Part shown: positions 1 through 5,362 of the stretch, piece by piece
How the letters are laid out: every line of letters starts with the position of its first letter
Position numbering within the stretch: position 1 is the first letter of the stretch
Assembly (NCBI GenBank): GCA_045612565.1
Contig: JAZKZG010000128.1
Location: forward strand, 1-7,151
Direction of reading: 5' to 3'
Source of the DNA: RGIG9041 sp045612565
GTDB taxonomy: Bacteria; Bacillota; Clostridia; Oscillospirales; QAKW01
Length of the DNA: 7,151 nt
Notes under the pieces: generated by a model
Databases searched by the model: none
Told to the model about the DNA's origin: nothing
What the model saw: the letters and a program-made list of their open reading frames with translations, nothing else
Made by a program: the position numbers and the translations under genes

Positions 1-20
1 GACCGCTTGGCCTCCGACTT
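1..20 (-). other. Residual MGI/BGI sequencing adapter (not genomic)
   Basis: Read on the minus strand these 20 bases are AAGTCGGAGGCCAAGCGGTC. From memory this is identical to the first 20 bases of the standard BGISEQ/DNBSEQ read-1 adapter. It sits where adapter read-through would be expected, directly 3' of insert sequence at the very end of the contig. The CarB protein supports this: it follows its family up to ..GSNLEEC, where homologues continue with something like LLKAVRSLE, but here the frame switches to KSEAKR, which has no resemblance to CarB. The six codons are therefore artefactual. Confidence 0.93.
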
Positions 21-1187
21 ACACTCTTCAAGGTTTGAGCCGATACCCATAACCTCACCCGTTGCTTTCATCTGTGTTCCGAGTGTGTTAGGTGCTGTAG
101 GGAATTTATCAAACGGGAAACGTGGGAATTTTGCAACGATATAGTCAAGACGTGGCTCGAACGATGCCTTTGTGTTGGCAACATCAATCTCGTTTAAAAG
201 CATACCAACTGCAACCTTTGCAGTAACTCTTGCAATTGGATAACCACTTGCCTTTGATGCAAGAGCCGATGAACGAGAAACACGTGGATTTACCTCAATG
301 AGATAGTAGTTTGAACTGTTCGGGTCAAGTGCAAACTGAACGTTACAGCCACCCTCAATTTTGAGTTCGCGGATGATTTTGATTGCACTATCATTAAGCA
401 TTTTGAGGTCGTGGTCTGAGAGTGTTAAAATCGGTGCAACAACAACCGAGTCACCTGTATGAACGCCTACGGGGTCAATATTTTCCATACCGCAAATGGT
501 GATGGCATTATCGGCGCTGTCACGCATAACCTCAAACTCTATTTCTTTATATCCTTTAACGCTCTTTTCGATAAGAACCTGAGATACGGGAGAGAGTTTA
601 AAAGCGTTCGTACCGATATCGATAAGTTCTTCTTCATTATCGGCAAAGCCGCCACCTGTACCGCCAAGGGTAAAAGCAGGGCGGAGAACTACAGGGTAAC
701 CGATACGTTTTGCAGCTTCTTTTGCCTCGTCAAGATTATAGGTGATCTCTGAGGGGATTGTAGGCTCACCGATTGACTGGCAGAGTTCTTTAAAGAGTTC
801 TCTATCCTCGGCACGTTCGATACTTTCGCTGTTTGTACCAAGAAGTTTTACGTTACATTCTTTTAAGATACCTTTTTTCTCAAGCTGCATTGCAAGGTTA
901 AGACCTGTCTGACCACCGATACCCGGAACAATTGCGTCGGGGCGCTCATAACGGAGAATTTTTGCAACATATTCAAGAGTAAGCGGTTCCATATATACTT
1001 TATCTGCAATTGTTGTGTCTGTCATAATTGTTGCAGGGTTTGAATTACAAAGTACAACCTCATAACCTTCTTCTTTAAGCGCAAGACAAGCCTGTGTTCC
1101 TGCATAGTCAAATTCTGCAGCCTGACCGATTACGATAGGACCTGAACCGATAATCAGGATTTTTTTGATGTCTGTTCTTTTAGCCAT
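21..1187 (-). CDS. carB: Carbamoyl-phosphate synthase large subunit, N-terminal 389 codons (3' truncated by contig end)
   Basis: CarB is the ATP-dependent large subunit of carbamoyl-phosphate synthase. With the glutaminase subunit CarA it makes carbamoyl phosphate from bicarbonate, glutamine and two ATP, for pyrimidine and arginine synthesis. The protein starts MAKRTDIKKILIIGSGP, the classic CarB N-terminus. The visible part is the first, carboxyphosphate-forming ATP-grasp half: the pre-ATP-grasp fold with GSGPIVIGQ (14-22), then the ATP-grasp domain. Known E. coli ATP-site residues are present: R129, R169, the glycine-rich loop at 175-180, H243 in HTGD, and E298/N300 in the IEVNPR motif (one residue earlier than in E. 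coli). The motif usually written APSQTL reads APILTL. The start is fixed by AGGAG eight bases upstream. The pyrC stop codon overlaps this ribosome site and the gap is only 12 bp, so the genes are co-transcribed. The reading frame is intact to base 21, and the bases beyond are adapter. The remaining two thirds of the gene (about 1,070 codons in total is usual) is missing. Confidence 0.97.
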
Positions 1188-1199
1188 TTTACAATCTCC

Positions 1200-2390
1200 T
1201 TATCTTTTATATACTATATTATCATTTAACACTGTCATAACACATTCGCCGTCTACCGTCATACCCTCAAAGGTGGTTGATTTACCCATTGAGATAAAAT
1301 CATTCGGGTCAATTGTGTAACTTTTATTAAGATCCCACACTGTAAAACTGTTACTATCAGGAATACCGAAACGAGTACGAGGGTTTGTTGTTAAAAGTGA
1401 AATTAATTTTTCGAGCGAAATTATATCGGTTTTTACAAGACCGGAATAAAGTACCGAAAAGGCAGTTTCGATACCAACTATACCAAACGGGCTTTTTTCA
1501 AGACCCCTTGATTTTTCTTCAGCAGAGTGAGGAGCGTGGTCGGTTGCTATCATATCAATAGTGCCATCCTGCACACCCTCAATGAGTGCAAGTCTGTCTT
1601 CTATTCCACGAAGCGGCGGATTCATTTTAAATCTTCCGTGTTCTTTTAGGTGGCTATCATCAAGCACAAGGTAGTGCGGTCCTGTTTCGCAGGTAATGTC
1701 GACTCCTTCTTTTTTGGCACGTCGGATTATATCAACACTCTCTTTGGTTGAAATGTGGCAAACGTGATATTTACAACCGGTTTCTTTTACGAGTTCGATA
1801 TCACGCGCAATTTGCTCATATTCACTGGCACTGCATATTCCCCTGTGTCCATGTGCCTTTGCATAGACACCGTCGTGGATATAACCGCCATTAAGCAGCG
1901 AATTCACCTCACAGTGAGCAACAATCATTTTGTTAAGTGATTTTGCCTTTTGCATTGCTTCACGCATAAGTGAGTCGCTTTGAACACCGCGGCCATCATC
2001 GGAAAAAGCGATTACCTTTGTCGAAAGCGCATCCATTTCAGAAAGCACTTTCCCCTCCTGTCCCATTGTTATTGTGCCGTAAGGATGAACATTTATTACC
2101 GAGTCGCGCTCTATTATGTCTGTTTGTTCTTTGAGATGCGCCAGGTTGTCGGGCACGGGATTTAGGTTCGGCATTGTACACACGTCGGTGTAGCCACCGC
2201 GTGCCGCGGCGCGAGAACCGGTAAAAATGGTCTCTTTATAAGAAAAACCCGGTTCACGAAAATGCACATGCACATCGCAAAAACCGGGAAAAATAGTGAA
2301 ATTGGGATTGTTAAAAACAGTATTTAAAAAAGCGTTATTCTGTGGGGTATAGTTTAACCCTATAAGTTGTGCGCTGTCTGTTTTTTTCAT
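1200..2390 (-). CDS. pyrC: Dihydroorotase, class I
   Basis: Dihydroorotase is a zinc amidohydrolase that cyclises N-carbamoyl-aspartate to dihydroorotate, the third step of UMP synthesis in the cytoplasm. From the ATG the protein has 396 residues. The metal- and substrate-binding motifs appear in order: HVHFREPG with H41, H43 and R45; MPNLNP at 73-78; FSDDG at 129-133, whose aspartate replaces the carboxylated lysine in type I enzymes; AHCE with H159; CHIST with H212; MNPPLR at 256-261; and TDHAPH with catalytic D284. The metal-binding HxH pair lies about 20 residues nearer the N-terminus than in typical class I enzymes of about 425 residues, so the N-terminal beta-sandwich segment is short and diverged. 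ATG at 2390 is preferred over TTG at 2393 because the ribosome site AAAGGA lies six bases from the ATG but only three from the TTG. It is the first gene after a PyrR-type attenuator and is followed 12 bp later by carB. Confidence 0.96.
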   Translation of the reverse strand: MKKTDSAQLIGLNYTPQNNAFLNTVFNNPNFTIFPGFCDVHVHFREPGFSYKETIFTGSRAAARGGYTDVCTMPNLNPVPDNLAHLKEQTDIIERDSVINVHPYGTITMGQEGKVLSEMDALSTKVIAFSDDGRGVQSDSLMREAMQKAKSLNKMIVAHCEVNSLLNGGYIHDGVYAKAHGHRGICSASEYEQIARDIELVKETGCKYHVCHISTKESVDIIRRAKKEGVDITCETGPHYLVLDDSHLKEHGRFKMNPPLRGIEDRLALIEGVQDGTIDMIATDHAPHSAEEKSRGLEKSPFGIVGIETAFSVLYSGLVKTDIISLEKLISLLTTNPRTRFGIPDSNSFTVWDLNKSYTIDPNDFISMGKSTTFEGMTVDGECVMTVLNDNIVYKR

Positions 2391-2396
2391 CAAAGT

Positions 2397-2402
2397 TCCT
2401 TT
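2397..2402 (-). promoter_or_regulatory. pyrC ribosome binding site that decides the start
   Basis: The minus strand reads AAAGGA, then ACTTTG, then ATG. The six-base gap fits initiation at the ATG (2390). The TTG one codon upstream would leave only three bases, so it is unlikely to be used. Confidence 0.7.
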
Positions 2403-2411
2403 CTTTTGGGC

Positions 2412-2447
2412 AAAAAAATAGCCTTGCTCTCAAAAAAACGGCAAGAC
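2412..2447 (-). terminator. Intrinsic terminator of the pyr leader (attenuator)
   Basis: In the pyrC leader RNA, GUCUUGC (2447-2441) pairs with GCAAGGC (2427-2421), giving seven pairs including one G-U. The 13-base loop contains a run of seven U, and the stem is followed by UA and another run of seven U (2418-2412). This is a rho-independent terminator placed upstream of the pyrC ribosome site. Its 5' arm overlaps CUUGCCG (2445-2439), the partner of the antiterminator strand inside the PyrR-binding element, so terminator and antiterminator exclude each other. Inferred effect: with UMP-bound PyrR the transcript ends here. Confidence 0.8.
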
Positions 2448-2456
2448 ACAACAAAG

Positions 2457-2477
2457 TCGGCGCAATTCCAGCACCAA
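2457..2477 (-). other. Small leader hairpin between the PyrR element and the terminator
   Basis: UUGGUGC pairs with GCGCCGA around a seven-base loop (UGGAAUU), giving seven pairs with two G-U. No U-run follows, so it is not a terminator. It lies inside the loop that would be closed by the antiterminator pairing CGGCAAG/CUUGCCG, and could compact that large loop and so favour the pairing. The role is an inference. Confidence 0.45.
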
Positions 2478-2489
2478 ACCCTATTTATC

Positions 2490-2525
2490 AACCTTGCCGA
2501 TCTCTCTGTATCGTCTTTAAAGATT
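2490..2525 (-). promoter_or_regulatory. PyrR-binding loop / anti-antiterminator of the pyr operon leader
   Basis: The leader RNA core GAUACAGAGAGAUC (2512-2499) matches the known PyrR-site consensus ARUCCNGNGAGGYU in its CNGNGA hexaloop (here CAGAGA) and at most other positions. The upper stem is GAU/AUC. A lower stem AAUCUU/AAGGUU forms six pairs, with a purine-rich bulge (AAAGAC) on the 5' side and GGC on the 3' side, the layout described for PyrR sites in Bacillus. It begins only a few bases after the predicted transcription start. Its 3' strand contains CGGCAAG (2499-2493), perfectly complementary to CUUGCCG (2445-2439). Known mechanism: UMP-bound PyrR stabilises this loop, blocks the antiterminator and lets the terminator form. 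pyrR itself is not in the window. Confidence 0.85.
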
Positions 2526-2535
2526 TATCTTAACG

Positions 2536-2564
2536 ATTATAGCATAAAGCAAATTTATTGTCAA
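2536..2564 (-). promoter_or_regulatory. Consensus sigma-A promoter of the pyrC-carB operon
   Basis: The minus strand carries TTGACA (2564-2559), a 17-base spacer and TATAAT (2541-2536). Both hexamers are perfect, and TG one base before the -10 adds an extended -10 element. Transcription should start at about 2529-2531, giving a leader of about 135-140 nt. A maximal promoter fits an operon controlled after initiation, by attenuation. The -35 box lies nine bases beyond the U-run of the preceding operon's terminator. Confidence 0.93.
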
Positions 2565-2573
2565 CAAATTTAT

Positions 2574-2604
2574 AAAAAAACATCCCCACAAATTTGTGGG
2601 GATG
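2574..2604 (-). terminator. Rho-independent terminator of the asp23-fakA-kinase operon
   Basis: Bases 2581-2604 form a perfect 24-base palindrome with arms CATCCCCACAAA and TTTGTGGGGATG. In practice this is a stem of about ten pairs with a four-base AAUU loop. On the minus strand it is followed at once by seven T (2580-2574). It starts four bases after the stop codon of the cytidylate-kinase-like gene. There is no comparable T-run on the plus side. Confidence 0.95.
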
Positions 2605-2608
2605 AATG

Positions 2609-3232
2609 TTATTTATTTACTGATTCAAGAAAATCTATAACAAGATCAACCGCTTTATCATCAGATACTGATGAGAGGTTTATGGTAATATCATAGTTTG
2701 AAACCTCGCCCCATTCACGATTGGTGTAGTAGTTATAATAACTACGGCGTTTTTTGTCGGCACGTGAAACGATTTTTCGAGCCTCTGCCTCTGAAACATT
2801 TTGTTCTTTTATAACACGGTTTACTCTGTCTTGTTCGTTACCGTGTAAAAAGATATTTACACACTTGGGATTGTTACGAAGTATGTAGTCAGAGCATCTG
2901 CCGACAAATACGCAGTTGCCGTGCTCTGCCATTTCGCGAATTATATCTGCCTGAATTTTATAAATTTTGTCATCAGTGAGAACATCATCAAGGCGGACAT
3001 AAGCACCGCGTGAAGTATACATTCCCATTACAACAGAGTAGAGTATACTATTTGTCGGTTTTTTCTCGATGGATTCAAAATGTTCTTCGTGGATGCCGCT
3101 CTTTTCAGATGCCAGCGAAATGAGCTCTCTGTCATAAAATTTAAATCCAAGTTTGTCTGCTAATGATTTAGCAAGTTCGTCGCCGCCGCAGTATGCTTCA
3201 CGGCTGACAGTAATAATAATTCCTTCAGTCAT
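2609..3232 (-). CDS. Cytidylate-kinase-like family protein (P-loop nucleotide kinase-like, function unknown)
   Basis: This 207-residue cytoplasmic protein resembles the cytidylate kinase-like family (Cytidylate_kin2), which is common in Clostridia and has no established substrate. Visible family marks are ITVSRE at 7-12, the loop GGDELAKSLADKLG at 16-29, FYDREL at 32-37, CVFVGRCSDYIL at 107-118, the basic lid-like stretch ADKKRRSYYNYYT at 158-170, and YDITINLSS at 180-188. The phosphate loop is atypical: relatives usually read SREYGSGGRE, but here it is SREAYCGGDE, so the first loop glycine is tyrosine and the arginine is aspartate. This may weaken or change nucleotide binding. The start has AAGGGGG nine bases upstream. 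The gene follows fakA by 27 bp and is the last gene before a strong terminator, so it shares the fakA transcript. True CMP kinase (Cmk) is less likely given the missing canonical P-loop. A link to lipid or envelope work is only a guess from position. Confidence 0.88.
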   Translation of the reverse strand: MTEGIIITVSREAYCGGDELAKSLADKLGFKFYDRELISLASEKSGIHEEHFESIEKKPTNSILYSVVMGMYTSRGAYVRLDDVLTDDKIYKIQADIIREMAEHGNCVFVGRCSDYILRNNPKCVNIFLHGNEQDRVNRVIKEQNVSEAEARKIVSRADKKRRSYYNYYTNREWGEVSNYDITINLSSVSDDKAVDLVIDFLESVNK

Positions 3233-3259
3233 GAAAAAAGTCCCCCTTCTTAATATTAT

Positions 3260-4873
3260 TTATTCAACTGAAAAGATATAGTGGTAAACAGGCTGACCGC
3301 CGGGAAGCACAATTATTTCAGCATCTGGTGCCATTGCCTGAATTTTTTCGCTGATAGCCTGTGCATCGTCCTCGGTTACGCTGTCACCGTAATAGATATT
3401 GATAAATTCTCCGCCGTCTTCAAGGATTTGGGTAAACATTGCATCTACAATCTGTTCCATTGTATCTTCAACGTAACTTACTTTACCTTCAATCAAACCA
3501 AGAAGCTGACCCTCTTTGATTGTTTTGCCGTCAAACTCGCTGTCGCGTGCAGCATATGTTACCTGTGCTGTGCGAACATTCCCTGCCATCTCACTCATAT
3601 TTGAAGCATTATCGGAAGGCTCAGCATTTTCGTCAAAACCGAGAAGTGCACTAATACCCTGCGGTACAGTTTTTGTCTCGATAACAATAACGTTTCTGTC
3701 AGAGAGTTCTGCAGCCTGTTTTGCCGCCATGATGATATTTTTATTATTGGGGAAAACAAACACGTTTTCAGCGGTTGTTTTATTTACTGCCGCCAGAATA
3801 TCTTCGGTAGACGGGTTCATTGTCTGGCCACCCTCAACAACAACATCAACACCCATATCCTTGAAAAGTGCCGCAAGGCCCTCACCTGCCGCAACAGATA
3901 CAAAGCCGTATTTTTTGTTTATTACAACGGGAGCGGGTTTTTTATCTTTAAACTGCTCACGCATATTCTCAACCTTCATATTGACAAGCGAGCCAAAACG
4001 AAGTGCTTCTTCAAACGCACGGCCCGGGTGGTTTGTGTGAACATGAACCTTAATTATCTCGTCATCGTCAACCACAACAACACAGTCACCGATTGATTCG
4101 AGGTATTTACGGAGTTCACCTGCATCGGTTTTTTCTGCCTTTGCTTCTTTGTTTACAATATACTCTGTACAATATGCAAAGACAATGTCTTCTTCACTCT
4201 CGAATACATTAAACTCTGAGAAGTCTGCAGGAGCCTCTTCTTCAACCACAGCACCTGCCTCGATGGGTGCGCCCTCAAGTACAGCGTACATACCCTCAAG
4301 AATTGTTGTAAGACCTTTACCGCCAGCGTCAACAACGTTTGCCTGTTTTAAAACAGGAAGCATTTCGGGTGTTTTATCAAGAGTTTTTTGTGCCTCATTA
4401 AGATAAAATGCAAAGGTCTGTTTTGCTGTACGTGAACTTTCAACATAAGATTTTGTATTTTCGGCAGCAACACGTGCAACTGTTAAAATTGTACCCTCAG
4501 TAGGCTTCATAACAGCACCGTAAGCGGCACTGACACCCATTTCGAATGCTTTTGCAAGTGCTTTAGCATCAGCAGTTTCAAGACCTGCAAAGCCCTTTGA
4601 AATACCTCTGAAAAGAAGTGAGAGGATAACACCGCTGTTACCGCGGGCACCCTTTAAGAGTGCTGATGCAACCATCTGTGAAGTCTCACCGATTGATTTA
4701 TCAGAAACAGCGCGCATAGCCTTTGCCGCAGCCGAGATTGTAAGAGACATATTTGTGCCTGTGTCACCATCGGGAACAGGAAAGACATTTAACGCGTTTA
4801 TTGGGTTTTTGTTATTTTCTATATTATTTGCAGCGGATATTATCATATCCCTGAACATATTACCTGTAATCAT
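3260..4873 (-). CDS. fakA: Fatty acid kinase catalytic subunit FakA (DAK2 / DhaL domain, YloV family)
   Basis: FakA phosphorylates fatty acids presented by FakB (DegV-fold) proteins, making acyl-phosphate for the PlsX/PlsY phospholipid route. This is known from Staphylococcus and related Firmicutes. The protein has 537 residues, close to the usual 540-550. The N-terminal DhaL kinase domain (about 1-200) shows NVFPVPDGDTGTN at 29-41, with Mg-ATP binding D35 and D37, then KGARGNSG at 74-81, GTILTVAR at 127-134 and VDAGGKGL at 181-188. An acidic linker at 205-228 leads to the middle domain, where C235 and H277/H279 (in HVHTN) match the zinc-binding Cys/His set of S. aureus FakA. The C-terminal domain ends GGQPVYHYIFSVE, as is typical. 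The ribosome site AAGGAGA overlaps the stop codon of the Asp23-family gene 14 bp upstream, so translation is probably coupled. No fakB is in the window; it is often encoded elsewhere. Confidence 0.94.
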   Translation of the reverse strand: MITGNMFRDMIISAANNIENNKNPINALNVFPVPDGDTGTNMSLTISAAAKAMRAVSDKSIGETSQMVASALLKGARGNSGVILSLLFRGISKGFAGLETADAKALAKAFEMGVSAAYGAVMKPTEGTILTVARVAAENTKSYVESSRTAKQTFAFYLNEAQKTLDKTPEMLPVLKQANVVDAGGKGLTTILEGMYAVLEGAPIEAGAVVEEEAPADFSEFNVFESEEDIVFAYCTEYIVNKEAKAEKTDAGELRKYLESIGDCVVVVDDDEIIKVHVHTNHPGRAFEEALRFGSLVNMKVENMREQFKDKKPAPVVINKKYGFVSVAAGEGLAALFKDMGVDVVVEGGQTMNPSTEDILAAVNKTTAENVFVFPNNKNIIMAAKQAAELSDRNVIVIETKTVPQGISALLGFDENAEPSDNASNMSEMAGNVRTAQVTYAARDSEFDGKTIKEGQLLGLIEGKVSYVEDTMEQIVDAMFTQILEDGGEFINIYYGDSVTEDDAQAISEKIQAMAPDAEIIVLPGGQPVYHYIFSVE

Positions 4874-4887
4874 TAAGTGCTATCTCC

Positions 4888-5238
4888 TTAGTTTATCTTC
4901 ATTGCGTCGATAAACACATTGACTTTTTTTACTTTAAAGCCTGTCATTTTCTCGACAATATATTTAACTTCTTTTGCAATACTGCGCGAGATAGCAGGAA
5001 GATTTATGCCATAACTAACAACAATATGCACATCTATTAAAAGGTCGTTACCCTCGCAAGTAACCTTAACACCCTTATCGTAATTTTCCTTTTTAAGTAA
5101 CGAAACTATACCTTCGGTTGCGTTTTTTGCCGCCATACCGACAACACCGAAGCAGTTATTTATTACGTTACCTACTATATTTGCAAAAACATTTTGTGAG
5201 ATTGTTATTTCGCCATTGTGATTTTTTATATTAAGCAA
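4888..5238 (-). CDS. Asp23/Gls24 family envelope stress response protein (YloU-like), TTG start
   Basis: This is a 116-residue single-domain Asp23 protein. The family includes Asp23 of S. aureus (membrane-associated, envelope stress) and YloU of B. subtilis. Typical features are the opening NHNGEITIS with a following VFANIVGNVINNCFGVVGMAAK segment, a central strand pair LLIDVHIVVSYGINLP, and a helix followed by VKKVNVFIDAMKI at the C-terminus. There is no signal peptide or membrane segment, so it is cytoplasmic or bound to a membrane partner. The gene starts with TTG: no ATG lies in frame before residue 35, AGGAGG lies upstream, and the N-terminus matches family length. It is the first gene of its operon and precedes fakA by 14 bp, the same order as yloU-yloV in B. 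subtilis. The molecular role of the family is not settled. Confidence 0.93.
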   Translation of the reverse strand: MLNIKNHNGEITISQNVFANIVGNVINNCFGVVGMAAKNATEGIVSLLKKENYDKGVKVTCEGNDLLIDVHIVVSYGINLPAISRSIAKEVKYIVEKMTGFKVKKVNVFIDAMKIN

Positions 5239-5248
5239 TTTTGATATT

Positions 5249-5254
5249 CCTCCT
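5249..5254 (-). promoter_or_regulatory. Strong ribosome binding site for the TTG-started asp23-like gene
   Basis: A full AGGAGG lies ten bases before the TTG at 5238. The spacing is slightly long, but no other start codon is in a better position, so the site supports TTG. A perfect Shine-Dalgarno may compensate for the weak start codon. Confidence 0.8.
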
Positions 5255-5278
5255 CAAAAAATAGTTCCAATCATATTC

Positions 5279-5306
5279 ATTATATCATTTTTTAACAATA
5301 TTACAA
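5279..5306 (-). promoter_or_regulatory. Sigma-A type promoter of the asp23-fakA operon
   Basis: The minus strand carries TTGTAA (5306-5301; four of six match TTGACA), a 16-base spacer and a perfect TATAAT (5284-5279). TGA directly before the -10 makes an extended -10 element, which can offset the weak -35 box. The start would be near 5272, leaving a short leader of about 34 nt with no obvious regulatory structure. Confidence 0.82.
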
Positions 5307-5315
5307 CCTTTTTTT

Positions 5316-5355
5316 ATAAATTAAAGCGGATGCAAGTTGATTTTTTGCATCCGCT
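5316..5355 (-). terminator. Rho-independent terminator after dnaJ
   Basis: AGCGGATGCAA (5355-5345) pairs perfectly over 11 bases with TTGCATCCGCT (5335-5325) around a nine-base loop. The tail on the minus strand is TTAATTTAT, so it is U-rich but broken by two A. It begins seven bases after the dnaJ stop and separates the chaperone operon from the asp23-fakA promoter. Confidence 0.9.
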
Positions 5356-5362
5356 ATACAAT

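Noticed and set aside
459..752. Plus-strand frame of 97 codons near the left end
   Set aside because: It is antisense to the ATP-grasp region of carB, whose frame is continuous and matches E. coli CarB residue by residue.
2391..2393. TTG as the pyrC start, giving MMKK
   Set aside because: The ribosome site would be only three bases away. The ATG directly after it has better spacing and is the stronger codon.
2581..2604. The 24-base palindrome as an operator for a dimeric regulator
   Set aside because: Its position four bases after a stop codon and the immediate run of seven T on the transcribed strand identify it as a terminator.
2367..2696. Plus-strand frame crossing the intergenic region, a possible small gene
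   Set aside because: The region is fully explained by the pyr leader, promoter and terminator on the minus strand. The frame overlaps both neighbouring genes and has no sensible ribosome site or domain.
3516..4040. Open frame of 174 codons on the plus strand
   Set aside because: It lies wholly antisense to fakA, which has full-length family similarity. Its translation is low-complexity (Ser/Ala/Phe-rich) with no recognisable domain, as expected for a mirror frame.
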